This document shows, piece by piece, positions 9,624 to 18,533 of a stretch of 64,000 nucleotides of DNA. Source of the stretch: Bradyrhizobium barranii subsp. barranii (GTDB lineage Bacteria > Pseudomonadota > Alphaproteobacteria > Rhizobiales > Xanthobacteraceae); contig NZ_CP086136.1 in assembly GCF_017565645.3 (NCBI RefSeq), positions 1,364,001 to 1,428,000 of the forward strand, read 5' to 3'. Both the position numbers and the translations under genes were made by a program. The notes under the pieces were generated by a model, which had not been told where the DNA came from, ran no database searches, and worked only from the letters and a program-made list of their open reading frames with translations. Each line of letters begins with the position of its first letter. The first letter of the stretch is position 1.

Positions 9624-10588
9624 CCGAGCCCTTGCTCCGCGTCAGCGGCCTGAAGAAATATTTCCCCGTGCACGGCGGCCTGTTGTCGCGCCAGGTCGGC
9701 AGCGTCTATGCGGTCGACGGGGTCTCGTTCTCGGTCAACCGAGGCGAGACGCTCGGCCTCGTCGGCGAATCCGGCTGCGGCAAATCCACCACCGGCCGCT
9801 GCGTACTGCGCCTGATCGAGCCGACCGACGGCGAGGTCGTGTTCGACGGCCAGGACGTGCGCCAGCTCAGCGGCAATGATTTGCGCGCGATGCGGCGGAA
9901 CATGCAGCTGGTGTTCCAGGATCCGTTCGCCTCGCTCAATCCGCGCATGACGGTCGGCGCCATCCTTGGTGAGGCCCTGATCATCCATAAGCTCGGGTCG
10001 TCGGCCAAGGAGCGCGAGGAGCGGGTCGCCAGCCTGCTCGTGAAGGTCGGCCTCAAGGCCGAGCACATGCGCCGCTACCCGCACGAATTCTCGGGCGGCC
10101 AACGCCAGCGCATCGTGATCGCGCGGGCGCTCGCGGTCGAGCCGAAGCTGATCGTCTGCGACGAGCCGGTGTCCGCGCTCGACGTGTCGATCCAGGCGCA
10201 GGTGATCAATCTGCTGGAGGATCTCCAGGCGGAGCTGAACCTCACCTATCTGTTCGTCGCGCACGACCTGTCGGTGGTCGAGCACATCTCCGACCGCGTC
10301 GCCGTGATGTATCTCGGCCGGATCGTCGAGCTGGCGAAAGCGAGCGATCTCTACCGCAATCCGCAGCATCCCTACACCAGGGCGCTGTTGTCGGCGGTGC
10401 CGGTGCCCGATCCCAAGCTCAAGCGTGATCGCATTCGCCTCAAGGGCGACGTGCCGAGCCCCATGAAGCCGCCATCCGGCTGCCACTTCCACACCCGCTG
10501 CCCGATCGCCCAGCCGCGCTGCGCGGAAAGCGCACCCGAGTTGAAGGAAGGGGCGGGCGGGCACTTCGTGGCGTGCCACCTCGCCTGA
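9620..10588 (+). CDS. ABC transporter ATPase, DppF/OppF type
   Basis: A 322-residue ATPase, second energising subunit of the importer. Walker [11 protein letters not shown]-loop [12 protein letters not shown], signature FSGGQRQRI, Walker [13 protein letters not shown] and H-loop VAHDLS are all intact. The C-terminus has the family cysteine-rich tail ([14 protein letters not shown]). The start overlaps the stop of the preceding ATPase gene (ATGA at 9620); upstream frame extension is coding shadow. It closes the importer operon that begins at the binding protein. Confidence 0.92.
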   Translation: MTEPLLRVSGLKKYFPVHGGLLSRQVGSVYAVDGVSFSVNRGETLGLVGESGCGKSTTGRCVLRLIEPTDGEVVFDGQDVRQLSGNDLRAMRRNMQLVFQDPFASLNPRMTVGAILGEALIIHKLGSSAKEREERVASLLVKVGLKAEHMRRYPHEFSGGQRQRIVIARALAVEPKLIVCDEPVSALDVSIQAQVINLLEDLQAELNLTYLFVAHDLSVVEHISDRVAVMYLGRIVELAKASDLYRNPQHPYTRALLSAVPVPDPKLKRDRIRLKGDVPSPMKPPSGCHFHTRCPIAQPRCAESAPELKEGAGGHFVACHLA

Positions 10589-10612
10589 CGTCGCGCGAGG
10601 CGGTGCGCCCGT

Positions 10613-11236
10613 TCATCCGTCCCTGAGCAGGCCGTGCGCCGAAAGGGCCTGCCGGAAAGCCTCCACCGACGTGTGATGATGCGCGAAGAGGCCCGCTTCT
10701 CGCGCGCCGGTGACATTTGCCGCGAGGTCGTCGACGAACAGAACGGTCTGCGGCGTCGCCTGCAGCTCCGACAGGCAGAGGCGATAGCAGCGCGGGTCCG
10801 GCTTGGCCGCCTTGAACCGGGCCGAGGTGTAGATGCGGGAGCCGAACAGCGTACGCAATTCCGGCAGCAGCGTGTCGATATGGTCGGCGACCAGCGTGGT
10901 ATTGTTGGTCAGGACGGCAACATCGATGGTCTCATGCAGGCGGCGCGCAATCTCCAGCATCGCGCGATCGGCCTTCATCGAACGGCGGCGTGCCTCCACC
11001 CACTCATCGAGCGACAGGGGATAGCCGATGCGCTCGCCAAATCCCCGCAAATAGTCGGCGGCATCGAGCGTGCCGGAGTCGCCGAGAAGCTCGAATCCGC
11101 TCTCCCAGATCGCCTTGTAGACGAACTCACTGGTGGTCCCCGCAAGCTCCGCCAGAAACGCGACGCGCCTTCCTCTGTCGTATTCGCAGAGGACATTGTC
11201 CATGTCAAAGAGGACAAGCTTGATCTCGTCAGGCAC
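10613..11236 (-). CDS. HAD-superfamily hydrolase (subfamily IA)
   Basis: A 207-residue haloacid-dehalogenase-type phosphohydrolase. Motif I is FDMDNVLCEYD (nucleophile and acid Asp), motif II is VLTNNTT, motif III is the Lys of KAAKPDP, and motif IV is FVDDLAANV. The helical cap between motifs I and II is typical of subfamily IA. I chose the GTG at 11236 because GGGAGCG lies 6-7 nt upstream and the protein then starts just before motif I; the frame stays open to 11320. It lies downstream of an AraC regulator gene on the same strand. Substrate unknown. Confidence 0.75.
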   Translation of the reverse strand: MPDEIKLVLFDMDNVLCEYDRGRRVAFLAELAGTTSEFVYKAIWESGFELLGDSGTLDAADYLRGFGERIGYPLSLDEWVEARRRSMKADRAMLEIARRLHETIDVAVLTNNTTLVADHIDTLLPELRTLFGSRIYTSARFKAAKPDPRCYRLCLSELQATPQTVLFVDDLAANVTGAREAGLFAHHHTSVEAFRQALSAHGLLRDG

Positions 11237-11365
11237 GGGAACGCTCCCGGCCGGACCGAAACATCCGGCCGTGCTCAAAGTCATATCCCACTGGAACACC
11301 GGCGACAAATCCGGGCGCAAAGGCCGAACGTTGCGATACTGGTGTCGAGCGTAGCAGCTTCATGG

Positions 11366-12391
11366 CTACGAGGTGCGGCGGCGGGCCAGTTGATGCAGCA
11401 CCGTGTCGATGGTCGGGACCGCACCGGTCTCGCGGAGCCAATTGTCGGCCAGCTCCCTCAGTTCGCCCGGCGTCAAGCCGAACTTGCGGCGGAATGCGCG
11501 AATGAAGGTGGAATCGCTGCTGAAGCGCATGCCGACGGCGAGGTCGATCAGCCGCGTGTCCTCCGCGGACGGCGATATCAGCTGGCGGAAAGCGAGATTG
11601 AGGCGCTGCTCCCTCACATAGTGCGAGAGCCCGCCATCCGCCTCGAACAGCCGATAGAGGGTCGCGCGCGAAATCTGGAAGTGGCGGCACAACTCGTCTG
11701 CGGTGAGCGCGTCGGTCTCGAGATTGTCCGCGATGCGGCGCTTGATCATCGCAAGATAAAGATGCCGCTCGGCGCGTTCGACTCCGGCCGCAATGTCGGC
11801 GGTCCCGCCGGCGGCCGCGGCAACGATGTCGGCGATCGCTTCGATCGTGGCCTCGGCGCTGCCCGCCTCGGGCTCGGGTGGCAGCGTAAGCGCCGCGTAA
11901 TGGCTGGCAAGCAGGCGCGTATGAGGATGGTTTGACGGCAGCAAGGTTGCCGTCGCCGAATCCGGATGAGCAAGCCGTGGTGCCAGCATGGCGCGTTGCA
12001 GGATGATCGCCATCAGGCGGGTGCGACTGCCGCCGCCGCGCAACACCGTCCGGTTCGGCTGCGCCATGTCGATCAGGCAGATGGCGCCGGGCCCCATCGT
12101 CACCTCGCGCCGGCCGGAGCTGAACCGCATCTCGCCTTCGACACACAAGGTGATCTGAAAGTGATCCATCGCACCGCGGGCGACGTGTGCAGGCGTCCGG
12201 TCGTATTCCTGATCGGTCGCGCGCGTATCGACCAGCAACGCATTGCGGGTCATCATCGTCACGGTGGTGACATGGAAGTCGTCCTCCGTGGTGAGCGGAA
12301 CGACATCGCAGATGTCGGCCGTCATGGCGCGCAACTGTCTCAGCGCGTCCACCCCGCGCCCCGGGATGTCCGCCGGCATGGTCTCGTTCAC
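11366..12391 (-). CDS. AraC-family transcriptional regulator
   Basis: A 341-residue regulator. The N-terminal ~200 residues resemble the AraC-binding-like domain of the OruR/FeaR group (segments such as YDRTPAHVARGAMDHFQITLCVEGEM). The C-terminal ~100 residues form the double helix-turn-helix, with LCRHFQISRATLYRLFEADGG and LAVGMRFSSDSTFIRAFRRKFGLTPGE. The start is probably GTG 12391 or the ATG four codons later; neither has a strong ribosome site. Its target is not evident, since both flanking genes could be controlled. Confidence 0.82.
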   Translation of the reverse strand: MNETMPADIPGRGVDALRQLRAMTADICDVVPLTTEDDFHVTTVTMMTRNALLVDTRATDQEYDRTPAHVARGAMDHFQITLCVEGEMRFSSGRREVTMGPGAICLIDMAQPNRTVLRGGGSRTRLMAIILQRAMLAPRLAHPDSATATLLPSNHPHTRLLASHYAALTLPPEPEAGSAEATIEAIADIVAAAAGGTADIAAGVERAERHLYLAMIKRRIADNLETDALTADELCRHFQISRATLYRLFEADGGLSHYVREQRLNLAFRQLISPSAEDTRLIDLAVGMRFSSDSTFIRAFRRKFGLTPGELRELADNWLRETGAVPTIDTVLHQLARRRTS

Positions 12392-12620
12392 GGCCGTCTC
12401 GTCTGCATTGCCCCACGATGAGGCCGTACCGCATGGACCCGATCGAAGAAGTCCGGCGGCCCCCCAACATCGCCTCGGGATGTAGCCATTCAGAAATCAG
12501 TGCGCAAGCGATGGTGGGCGGGATTTGGCGCGCGCCGATGCGCCGCATGTGCACACCGCGTTAGCCGCGCTTGCCTGCTACGCAGGAAAGGGCGGCGTTC
12601 GCTACGTCTGGCAGGATTCG

Positions 12621-14525
12621 TCACGCGCTCTTCGCGGGCCAGGGCACGACCTGTCCCGACATCACAATACGGTCGCGGCCGCTGTCCTTGGCGGCGTAGA
12701 GCGCGCGGTCGGCGCCGGCGACCAGCGTGTTGCAGTCCAGCGCGGTCTGAGATGGAAGGCTTGTCGCAGCGCCGATGCTTGCCGTAACCAGCCGGGAGGG
12801 CGGATTTTGCGCATGCAGCATGGCGAGGTCGTGCAGTGCCTCGCGAATCCCTTCGCCGACTTCGGCGCAACCATCCGGGCCCGTGTTCGGCAACAGAACG
12901 GCGAATTCCTCGCCGCCGTAGCGCGCCGCGAGGTCAGCCGGGCGCCTGGCCTGAGCGGACAGGATCCGGCCGAGTGCGCGCAGGCATCCGTCGCCCGCCT
13001 GATGTCCGTAATGATCGTTGAATTTCTTGAACTGATCGACGTCGATCAACAGGAGCGAGATCTGCGTGCCGTCGCGCCGGGCGCGCGCCCATTCTTCCGC
13101 GAGGCGTTCGTCGAACGCGCGGCGGTTGGCAAGGCCGGTCAGGCCATCGGTGGTCGCGAGCGATGCCAGTTTGTCCTGCAAGTCCTTCTGCTCGGTCATG
13201 TCGCGCACGACCGCGACGACACCGTCGACTTCGCCGCTGTCGGAGGCACGGGTCACGTGCAAGGCCGCCTCGGCCCAGATATCGCCCTTGTCGCGATGGC
13301 GCTGTCGATAGACGAACCGCGCTTCCTCGGCCTCGCCGTTCTTCAGCGCTGCGATGGCCTGCTCGACCCGCTCCATGTCGTCCGCGTGGATACCGGCCAC
13401 CGCCGACGTGCCGAGCAGTTCCTCGGGAGACCAGCCGGTGATGCGCGCGCACGAGGGAGAGACGTAGAGCAGCCGGTTATCCAGCCCGATCCGGGATACC
13501 ATGTCGCTGGATTGCTCGGCGAGCAGGCGGAAATGGGCTTCATTCGCGACCAGGGCCTGCGCCATTCGCTGCCGCTGCCAGAGCTGGCGGACCAGGTAGA
13601 AGCCGATCACCGCGATCAGCGCGACGAGGCCGAGCACGAAGACCGTGCGTACGGCTGCCGCGCGCCGCCAGGGCGCCAGCACGTCGTCCTGCGACTTGCT
13701 CGCCAGCACCATCAGCGGATAGCGGCTGCTGCGCTGGTAGTAGCTCAGCCGCTGCACGCCATCGAGCGGCGACTTGAAATAGTAGACCGCAGCCGCCGGA
13801 CGGCTTTTCCATTCCCTGAACAGCGGCGCATTGGAGAGGTCGCGCCCGATGAAGGCGCCGCTCTCGTCGTGGCTGCGCGCCAGCATGATACCGGCGTCGT
13901 TGAGCAGCGATGCCGAGCCGTTCGACCCGACGTCGAAGCGCTCGTAGAATTTCGCGAAATAGGCGACGTCGATCGTGAGCAGCGCGACGCCGGCAAAGCT
14001 GCCGTCGGGGTGGTTGATCCGGCGTGACGCGGTGATGATCCACTGGCCGCCGGCGCGGCTCTTGATGGGCCGCCCGATCAGCGTGTCCTTCGCCGGGGAA
14101 TCACGGTGCTGCCGGAAATATTCGCGATCGCTGTTGTTGAGCTTGGAGAAGTCGAGATGCTCGGTCGTAGCAAGCCATCGGCCGGTCTCGTCATAGACGA
14201 AGATGCCGCGGATGCGGTCCGATGATTTGCGGGTCGGCAGGTAAGTCTGGAGCTTCGCGATCGTGTCCGGGCCGGTCCCGTCGAGTTCGAGGCGATGGAC
14301 CAGTCCGACCAGGATCGTATCGGCAAGCTCGAACGTGTCGTCCGCGTGCTGGACCAGGGAATGCGCGAGGTTGGCGACGTCGATCTCGGCATTCCTGAGA
14401 TCGGCGTTGTGCGTTTCCCATTCGCGCCAGACACTCAAGCCGAGGATCGCTACGCAGATCAGCACGACGAATCCGCCCGCCCAGAGCGGAAGACGCGTCT
14501 TGCCGAGTTCGCGGTCCGTGACCAT
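12621..14525 (-). CDS. Membrane diguanylate cyclase: CACHE-like sensor, PAS, GGDEF
   Basis: A 634-residue c-di-GMP synthase. Transmembrane segments lie at about residues 14-34 and 285-305 and bracket a periplasmic double-CACHE-like sensor. A PAS domain (about 325-440, starting HFRLLAEQSSDMVSRI) links to the GGDEF domain (about 460-620). The active site reads RYGGEEFAVL, a competent A-site, and RPAD sits five residues before it, matching the RxxD inhibitory I-site. It is therefore predicted to be active and product-inhibited. GGAG lies 8 nt before the ATG. No neighbouring phosphodiesterase. Confidence 0.9.
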   Translation of the reverse strand: MVTDRELGKTRLPLWAGGFVVLICVAILGLSVWREWETHNADLRNAEIDVANLAHSLVQHADDTFELADTILVGLVHRLELDGTGPDTIAKLQTYLPTRKSSDRIRGIFVYDETGRWLATTEHLDFSKLNNSDREYFRQHRDSPAKDTLIGRPIKSRAGGQWIITASRRINHPDGSFAGVALLTIDVAYFAKFYERFDVGSNGSASLLNDAGIMLARSHDESGAFIGRDLSNAPLFREWKSRPAAAVYYFKSPLDGVQRLSYYQRSSRYPLMVLASKSQDDVLAPWRRAAAVRTVFVLGLVALIAVIGFYLVRQLWQRQRMAQALVANEAHFRLLAEQSSDMVSRIGLDNRLLYVSPSCARITGWSPEELLGTSAVAGIHADDMERVEQAIAALKNGEAEEARFVYRQRHRDKGDIWAEAALHVTRASDSGEVDGVVAVVRDMTEQKDLQDKLASLATTDGLTGLANRRAFDERLAEEWARARRDGTQISLLLIDVDQFKKFNDHYGHQAGDGCLRALGRILSAQARRPADLAARYGGEEFAVLLPNTGPDGCAEVGEGIREALHDLAMLHAQNPPSRLVTASIGAATSLPSQTALDCNTLVAGADRALYAAKDSGRDRIVMSGQVVPWPAKSA

Positions 14526-14704
14526 CGGCTTGCTCCAAATCGGAGCAAAGCTCTCACTTTGGTCTTAACGGCCTGTTGCAACTTCCGCGATGATTTTGCG
14601 CGTCCGTAGTCAGCCGGAGGAGATCGTCGATATTTTGATCGACTCTCATCGTCGGATGTTAACCACGCCGCCGCGGCATGATGTTTCGCGCGGCGTCTGC
14701 CGCG

Positions 14705-14926
14705 TCAGTCCATCAGCGTGAAGCCGACGCGCAGCGTCACCTGGTAGTGGCGGACGGCACCATTCTCGATGTGACCGCGTGTCTGCACCACCTCGAACCA
14801 TTTCATTTCGCGAACGGTCTTGGCGGCGCGGCTGATCGCATTCTTGATCGCATCCTCGATGGAGGTTTCGGATGATCCGACCAGCTCCAGGATCTTGTAG
14901 ACGTGATCCGTCTCGGCTGTGGGCAT
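14705..14926 (-). CDS. Dodecin-family flavin-binding protein
   Basis: A 73-residue protein matching dodecin, a dodecameric flavin-storage/buffering protein of about 70 residues. Visible features: start [22 protein letters not shown], the helix followed by WFEVVQTRG with the conserved Trp that stacks on flavin, and a C-terminal strand [17 protein letters not shown] lies about 8 nt before the ATG at 14926; a longer frame to 14965 lacks family similarity. Monocistronic, with no obvious partner. Confidence 0.88.
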   Translation of the reverse strand: MPTAETDHVYKILELVGSSETSIEDAIKNAISRAAKTVREMKWFEVVQTRGHIENGAVRHYQVTLRVGFTLMD

Positions 14927-15072
14927 GGTACGTCTCCCTCGTTTGCGCTGCGGCACCACCGCCACCCGCTCTCATTTGAACGGGTACCGGCGTTCCCGGT
15001 TCCATCGTCCGCCATGGCCCGCATGCGCCAGCCGAGGTGGAGTGCGCCGCACCCGCCTGCTAAGCGCTGTCC

Positions 15073-15954
15073 ATGGATTCGGCGCGGCGCGACAGGACGA
15101 TCGGCTCTCTCTGCCTCGGCGTGACCGCGTTCGGCTGGGCGCTGAACTGGCCATTGATGAAGCTGCTGCTCCAGCAATGACCGCCGCTGTTCGCGCGCGG
15201 GCTGGCCGGCGTCTGCGCCTCGCTCATTCTCGGCGCGCTGGCACTGAGCCGGAAGGAATCCTTCGCCGTTCCGCGCGAGGCGATTCCGCGGCTGTTGTTT
15301 GCGACCCTCACCAACGTCCTTGCCTGGATGGGGCTCGGCACGGTCGCGATGAAATATGTGACCGTGAGCGAGGGGGCTCTGCTCGCCTATACGATGCCGA
15401 TCTGGGCCATGCTGTTCGCCTGGCCGGTGCTGGGTACGCGGCCGACCATGCGGGATATTTTGGGTCTCGTCCTCGGCGTCGCCGGCGTCGCGCTGCTCCT
15501 CGGCGGCCATGGCTTTGCGTTCGGCGCCGACAAGCTGCTCGGCATCGCGCTCGCACTGCTCTGCGCCATCCTGTTCGCGCTCGGCAATGTCCTCAACCGG
15601 AAACCGCTGCCGATGCCGCCGCTCGTGGTCGTCGCCTGGCAGGTTGGGCTCGGCTGCGCCACGATGCTGATCCTCGGCATCCTGTTCGAGCATCCCGACA
15701 TCACCGCGATCACCCCGCTGGGACTCGGCTGCTTCGTCTATATGACGCTGGTGCCGATGGGCGTCTGTTACGTCACCTGGTTCGAGACGTTGCGCCGCCT
15801 GCCGCCGACCTCCGCCTCGACCGGCATGCTGATCGTCCCCGTGATCGGCGTCGTCTCCGCCGCGATCATCCTGGGCGAGCCGCTAGGCCTGCGCGAATGG
15901 ACGGCGATGGCGCTCACGCTCGGCGGCGTGACGCTGGCGTTGCAGCGGGCCTAG
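15073..15954 (+). pseudogene. EamA/DMT-family transporter interrupted by an in-frame stop
   Basis: A drug/metabolite-transporter-type membrane protein of about 293 codons with two EamA repeats and ~10 hydrophobic segments. The frame opens at ATG 15073 (MDSARRDRTIG) and is broken by TGA at 15178-15180 (codon 36), in the stretch LLLQQ-stop-PPLFARGLAG. The family usually has Trp here, so TGG to TGA is the simplest explanation. Downstream the frame is open to 15954 without other damage. A TTG at 15295 could restart translation but would lose the first two transmembrane helices. Either a recent nonsense mutation or a base-call error. Confidence 0.75.
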
Positions 15955-15959
15955 AGGCT

Positions 15960-17207
15960 TTATTCCGCGGCCTGCGACAGGATGGGCGCAGGCTGCGTCC
16001 CGCGCCACAGCAGCCGCAGCAGCAGGATCAGGAGCGCCATCAGGGCGAAGCCGCCCAGGGCGGGCGCGAAATGTTGGTCGGGATCGGCCTTCTGCCCGAA
16101 TTGCACCGCGAGCCGCCCCGACTGCAACAGCCCATAGGCTCCGGCGAACAGGATCAGCCCGTATATGACGCTCCGCTCGCGCGGGCTCGCCATCCTGGCG
16201 AGATCGGGCAGCATCAGGGCCAGGCCGATCCCGACCATCGGCAGATCGTAGTCATACGCATAGGGGCTGATCATCACGGATACCATCACGGCGGCACCGA
16301 GCGTGAAGGCCGGTGAAGCGCCCCGCGCCGCACCGAGAAGGACGGCGAACAAGGCCAGCCCGGCAACGGCCGTCTGTCCCCAGAAGGCGGCGCTTGCGGG
16401 AAGGCCGGCCTTGTACAGCGCCGCATAGGTCGAGATCATGCGGAAGAGTGGATAGAAGCCCTGCTCGAGATAGCCCGCCGATTCCCTGATCGCTCCGAGC
16501 CACGCGAACCAGATCTGCCACCCGAAGAGGAGCGTGCAGAGCAGTGAGCTCGCCAACACGACGGCCGCGGCCGTTCCGAGCGCAATCCAGCGCCGCGTCA
16601 CCAGCAGATAGACGCCGGCGGCAATCGCCAGGTGCGGCTTGATCACCATGGCGCCGAGCGCGAGGCCGGCCAACAGCTGACGACGCTCCACGTTGAGGCA
16701 GACCAGTCCGATCAGCGCCCCCGTCAGAAAGCCGTTCTGCCCGCAGCCGATGGTGATCGCCATCGCCGGAAACAGGATCACCAGCACCTGCGCGAAATTG
16801 CGGCCGGCGATCGCCCGGAGCGTCACGAGATAGAGTGCAAGCGTCGCGGCGGTGAAGAGGAGATAGCCGACGCCGACCGGCAGGAATGCGAACGGCGCGA
16901 GCAGGAGGTCGTATTGCGGCGGATAGGTCCAGGGCATGAAGCCGGTGGCGCCGCCGGCGGCCTCCATCTGCATCTTCAGCAGGGCGTCGAAATGATAGAC
17001 TTGGCCGAGATCGCCGCGCCAGACGTGCTGCGCGACGATGTGGAAGGCATCGAAGTCGGCGAGCTCGCGATCCGTCCAGCCGCCGAAGCGTGCGAACCAG
17101 AAGGCCTTGAAGACGGCGATCGACGCCACGGCCGCCAGCACGAAGCGGACATAGGCAGTCCGCTTCGACGGCGAGGACTGAACCGCTTCCAGCGTCTCGG
17201 CAAACAT
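15960..17207 (-). CDS. GT87-type (DUF2029) polytopic membrane glycosyltransferase
   Basis: A 415-residue protein with about ten hydrophobic segments. The N-terminal pattern of a first transmembrane helix (FVLAAVASIAVFKAFWFARF), then a loop with ADFDAFHIVAQHVWRGDLGQVYH, and later MPWTYPPQYDLLLAPFAFLP matches the GT87/DUF2029 family, whose members include polyprenyl-phosphate-mannose-dependent mannosyltransferases. The Asp pair in the first loop is where the family has catalytic acid residues. The start ATG 17207 was preferred over a TTG at 17270. Acceptor unknown. Confidence 0.75.
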   Translation of the reverse strand: MFAETLEAVQSSPSKRTAYVRFVLAAVASIAVFKAFWFARFGGWTDRELADFDAFHIVAQHVWRGDLGQVYHFDALLKMQMEAAGGATGFMPWTYPPQYDLLLAPFAFLPVGVGYLLFTAATLALYLVTLRAIAGRNFAQVLVILFPAMAITIGCGQNGFLTGALIGLVCLNVERRQLLAGLALGAMVIKPHLAIAAGVYLLVTRRWIALGTAAAVVLASSLLCTLLFGWQIWFAWLGAIRESAGYLEQGFYPLFRMISTYAALYKAGLPASAAFWGQTAVAGLALFAVLLGAARGASPAFTLGAAVMVSVMISPYAYDYDLPMVGIGLALMLPDLARMASPRERSVIYGLILFAGAYGLLQSGRLAVQFGQKADPDQHFAPALGGFALMALLILLLRLLWRGTQPAPILSQAAE

Positions 17208-17529
17208 GAGCGACGACCTTGGACCTGATGGATCGGCGGTTGGACGGGCAGGGCCGCGGATCACGGCCAAACTGCCATCGGAGGCTTAAGGGACGGTAAC
17301 GAATGCGGAAGGATTTGGCGCCCGCGCCTCTCCGGCGGAGCTGGAGCGCGCGGAACTGGCCCGGTTAACCGCCGATCTTGCGCCCGGGATGACGCGATTT
17401 CCGGCCGACCCGAATGTGATGTCGAAATGACCTTTTCGAAATCGCCCGCCCGCACAGAGGGCCGTGCTTGCCCGCTCGAAGACAGGCGGAGCTAACCTCC
17501 GTACATCCTGCCAAGTTCGATGTGCGGTG
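17208..17529. promoter_or_regulatory. Divergent intergenic region (322 nt)
   Basis: Gap between the GT87 gene (minus) and the GH16 gene (plus), so it should carry promoters for both. The only local structure I see is a closely spaced pair of CGAAAT motifs with TTTTCGAAA between about 17420 and 17445, which could be an operator. No ORF with good coding character is apparent. Confidence 0.3.
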
Positions 17530-18531
17530 ATGATCGACAGTTGGACGAAGGGCGCTCTGGTTGCGATCGGCCTGTCTGCCGTGCCCGCGCCGGGCGTCGC
17601 GCAGGACGATCTCGATGCTGCGCCCGGCACGATGACGCTGCAAGTGACCACCGATCCCTCCATGATCGAGTGCCGCAAGCTTGAGACGGTCCATCCCGCC
17701 TTGCTCGCGTTCCTGCCGCTGCGCCGGACTTTCAACGATGACTTTGACGAGCATCCGCTTGCGACCGGTCGCTGGGTGCCGCATTACGCCGGCGGTGCAG
17801 CGTGGCCGGAAGCGCGCTATTGGGGCGGTGACGACTCCGACTTCAAGCGCAAGACCAGCGCCAATGGCGAGCAGCAGATCTATGTCGATCCGCGCTATTC
17901 GGGGCGTGCGGGGACGCCGCTTGGGTTAGATCCGTTCAAGGTGAAGGACGGCGTGCTCTCGATCGTCGCGAGCCGCACGCCGCCGGAACTGAAGTCCGTT
18001 CTGTTCAACAACAAGTACATCTCGGGGATCCTGACCACGCAGGGCACGTTCGCGCAGAAGCACGGCTATTTCGAAATCCGCGCCAAGGTGCCGGTCGGTC
18101 ACGCCGTGTGGCCGGCGTTCTGGATGCTGGCGGACGACGGCGGCTGGCCGCCGGAGGTCGACGTGCTGGAAGGCCGGGGCGAACGGCCCGGCGATCTCGT
18201 GATGACGACGCATTGGCGGATTCCGTCGACCCAGAAGATCCAGTCCTGCGGCTTCGACTATGCGGTCGGCGACGCCTCCAGCGTATTCCACAATTACGGT
18301 GTGCTGTGGGAGGAGGATCGCCTGGTCTATTTCATCGACCGCAAGCCGGTCTCCGACATCAAGGTGCCGATCGGTTTCGACGATCCCATGTACATGATCG
18401 TCAATCTCGCGATCGGATCGAAATTCTTTCTCGGCGTCGGTCCGGTCGATGCGGAATCGCCGCCCACGGTCGCATTCGAGATCGACCGAATTTCCGCCTA
18501 TCAGATCGATATGGAGCAAGCTCGGAGATAG
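17530..18531 (+). CDS. Exported glycoside hydrolase family 16 (beta-glucanase-like)
   Basis: A 333-residue GH16 endo-glycosidase. Residues 1-26 form a signal peptide ending VAQ-DD. The catalytic motif EVDVLE within PPEVDVLEGRG carries the nucleophile and acid/base Glu of the GH16 signature ExDxxE. Other family landmarks: FNDDFDE near the N-terminus, HGYFEIRAKVP, WPAFWMLADDGGWP, and a C-terminal IDRISAYQ strand. It likely cleaves beta-1,3 or mixed-linkage glucans in the periplasm or outside. The ATG at 17530 gives the signal peptide. The GH1 gene follows after 2 nt, so they form a two-gene operon. Confidence 0.87.
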   Translation: MIDSWTKGALVAIGLSAVPAPGVAQDDLDAAPGTMTLQVTTDPSMIECRKLETVHPALLAFLPLRRTFNDDFDEHPLATGRWVPHYAGGAAWPEARYWGGDDSDFKRKTSANGEQQIYVDPRYSGRAGTPLGLDPFKVKDGVLSIVASRTPPELKSVLFNNKYISGILTTQGTFAQKHGYFEIRAKVPVGHAVWPAFWMLADDGGWPPEVDVLEGRGERPGDLVMTTHWRIPSTQKIQSCGFDYAVGDASSVFHNYGVLWEEDRLVYFIDRKPVSDIKVPIGFDDPMYMIVNLAIGSKFFLGVGPVDAESPPTVAFEIDRISAYQIDMEQARR

Positions 18532-18533
18532 CG

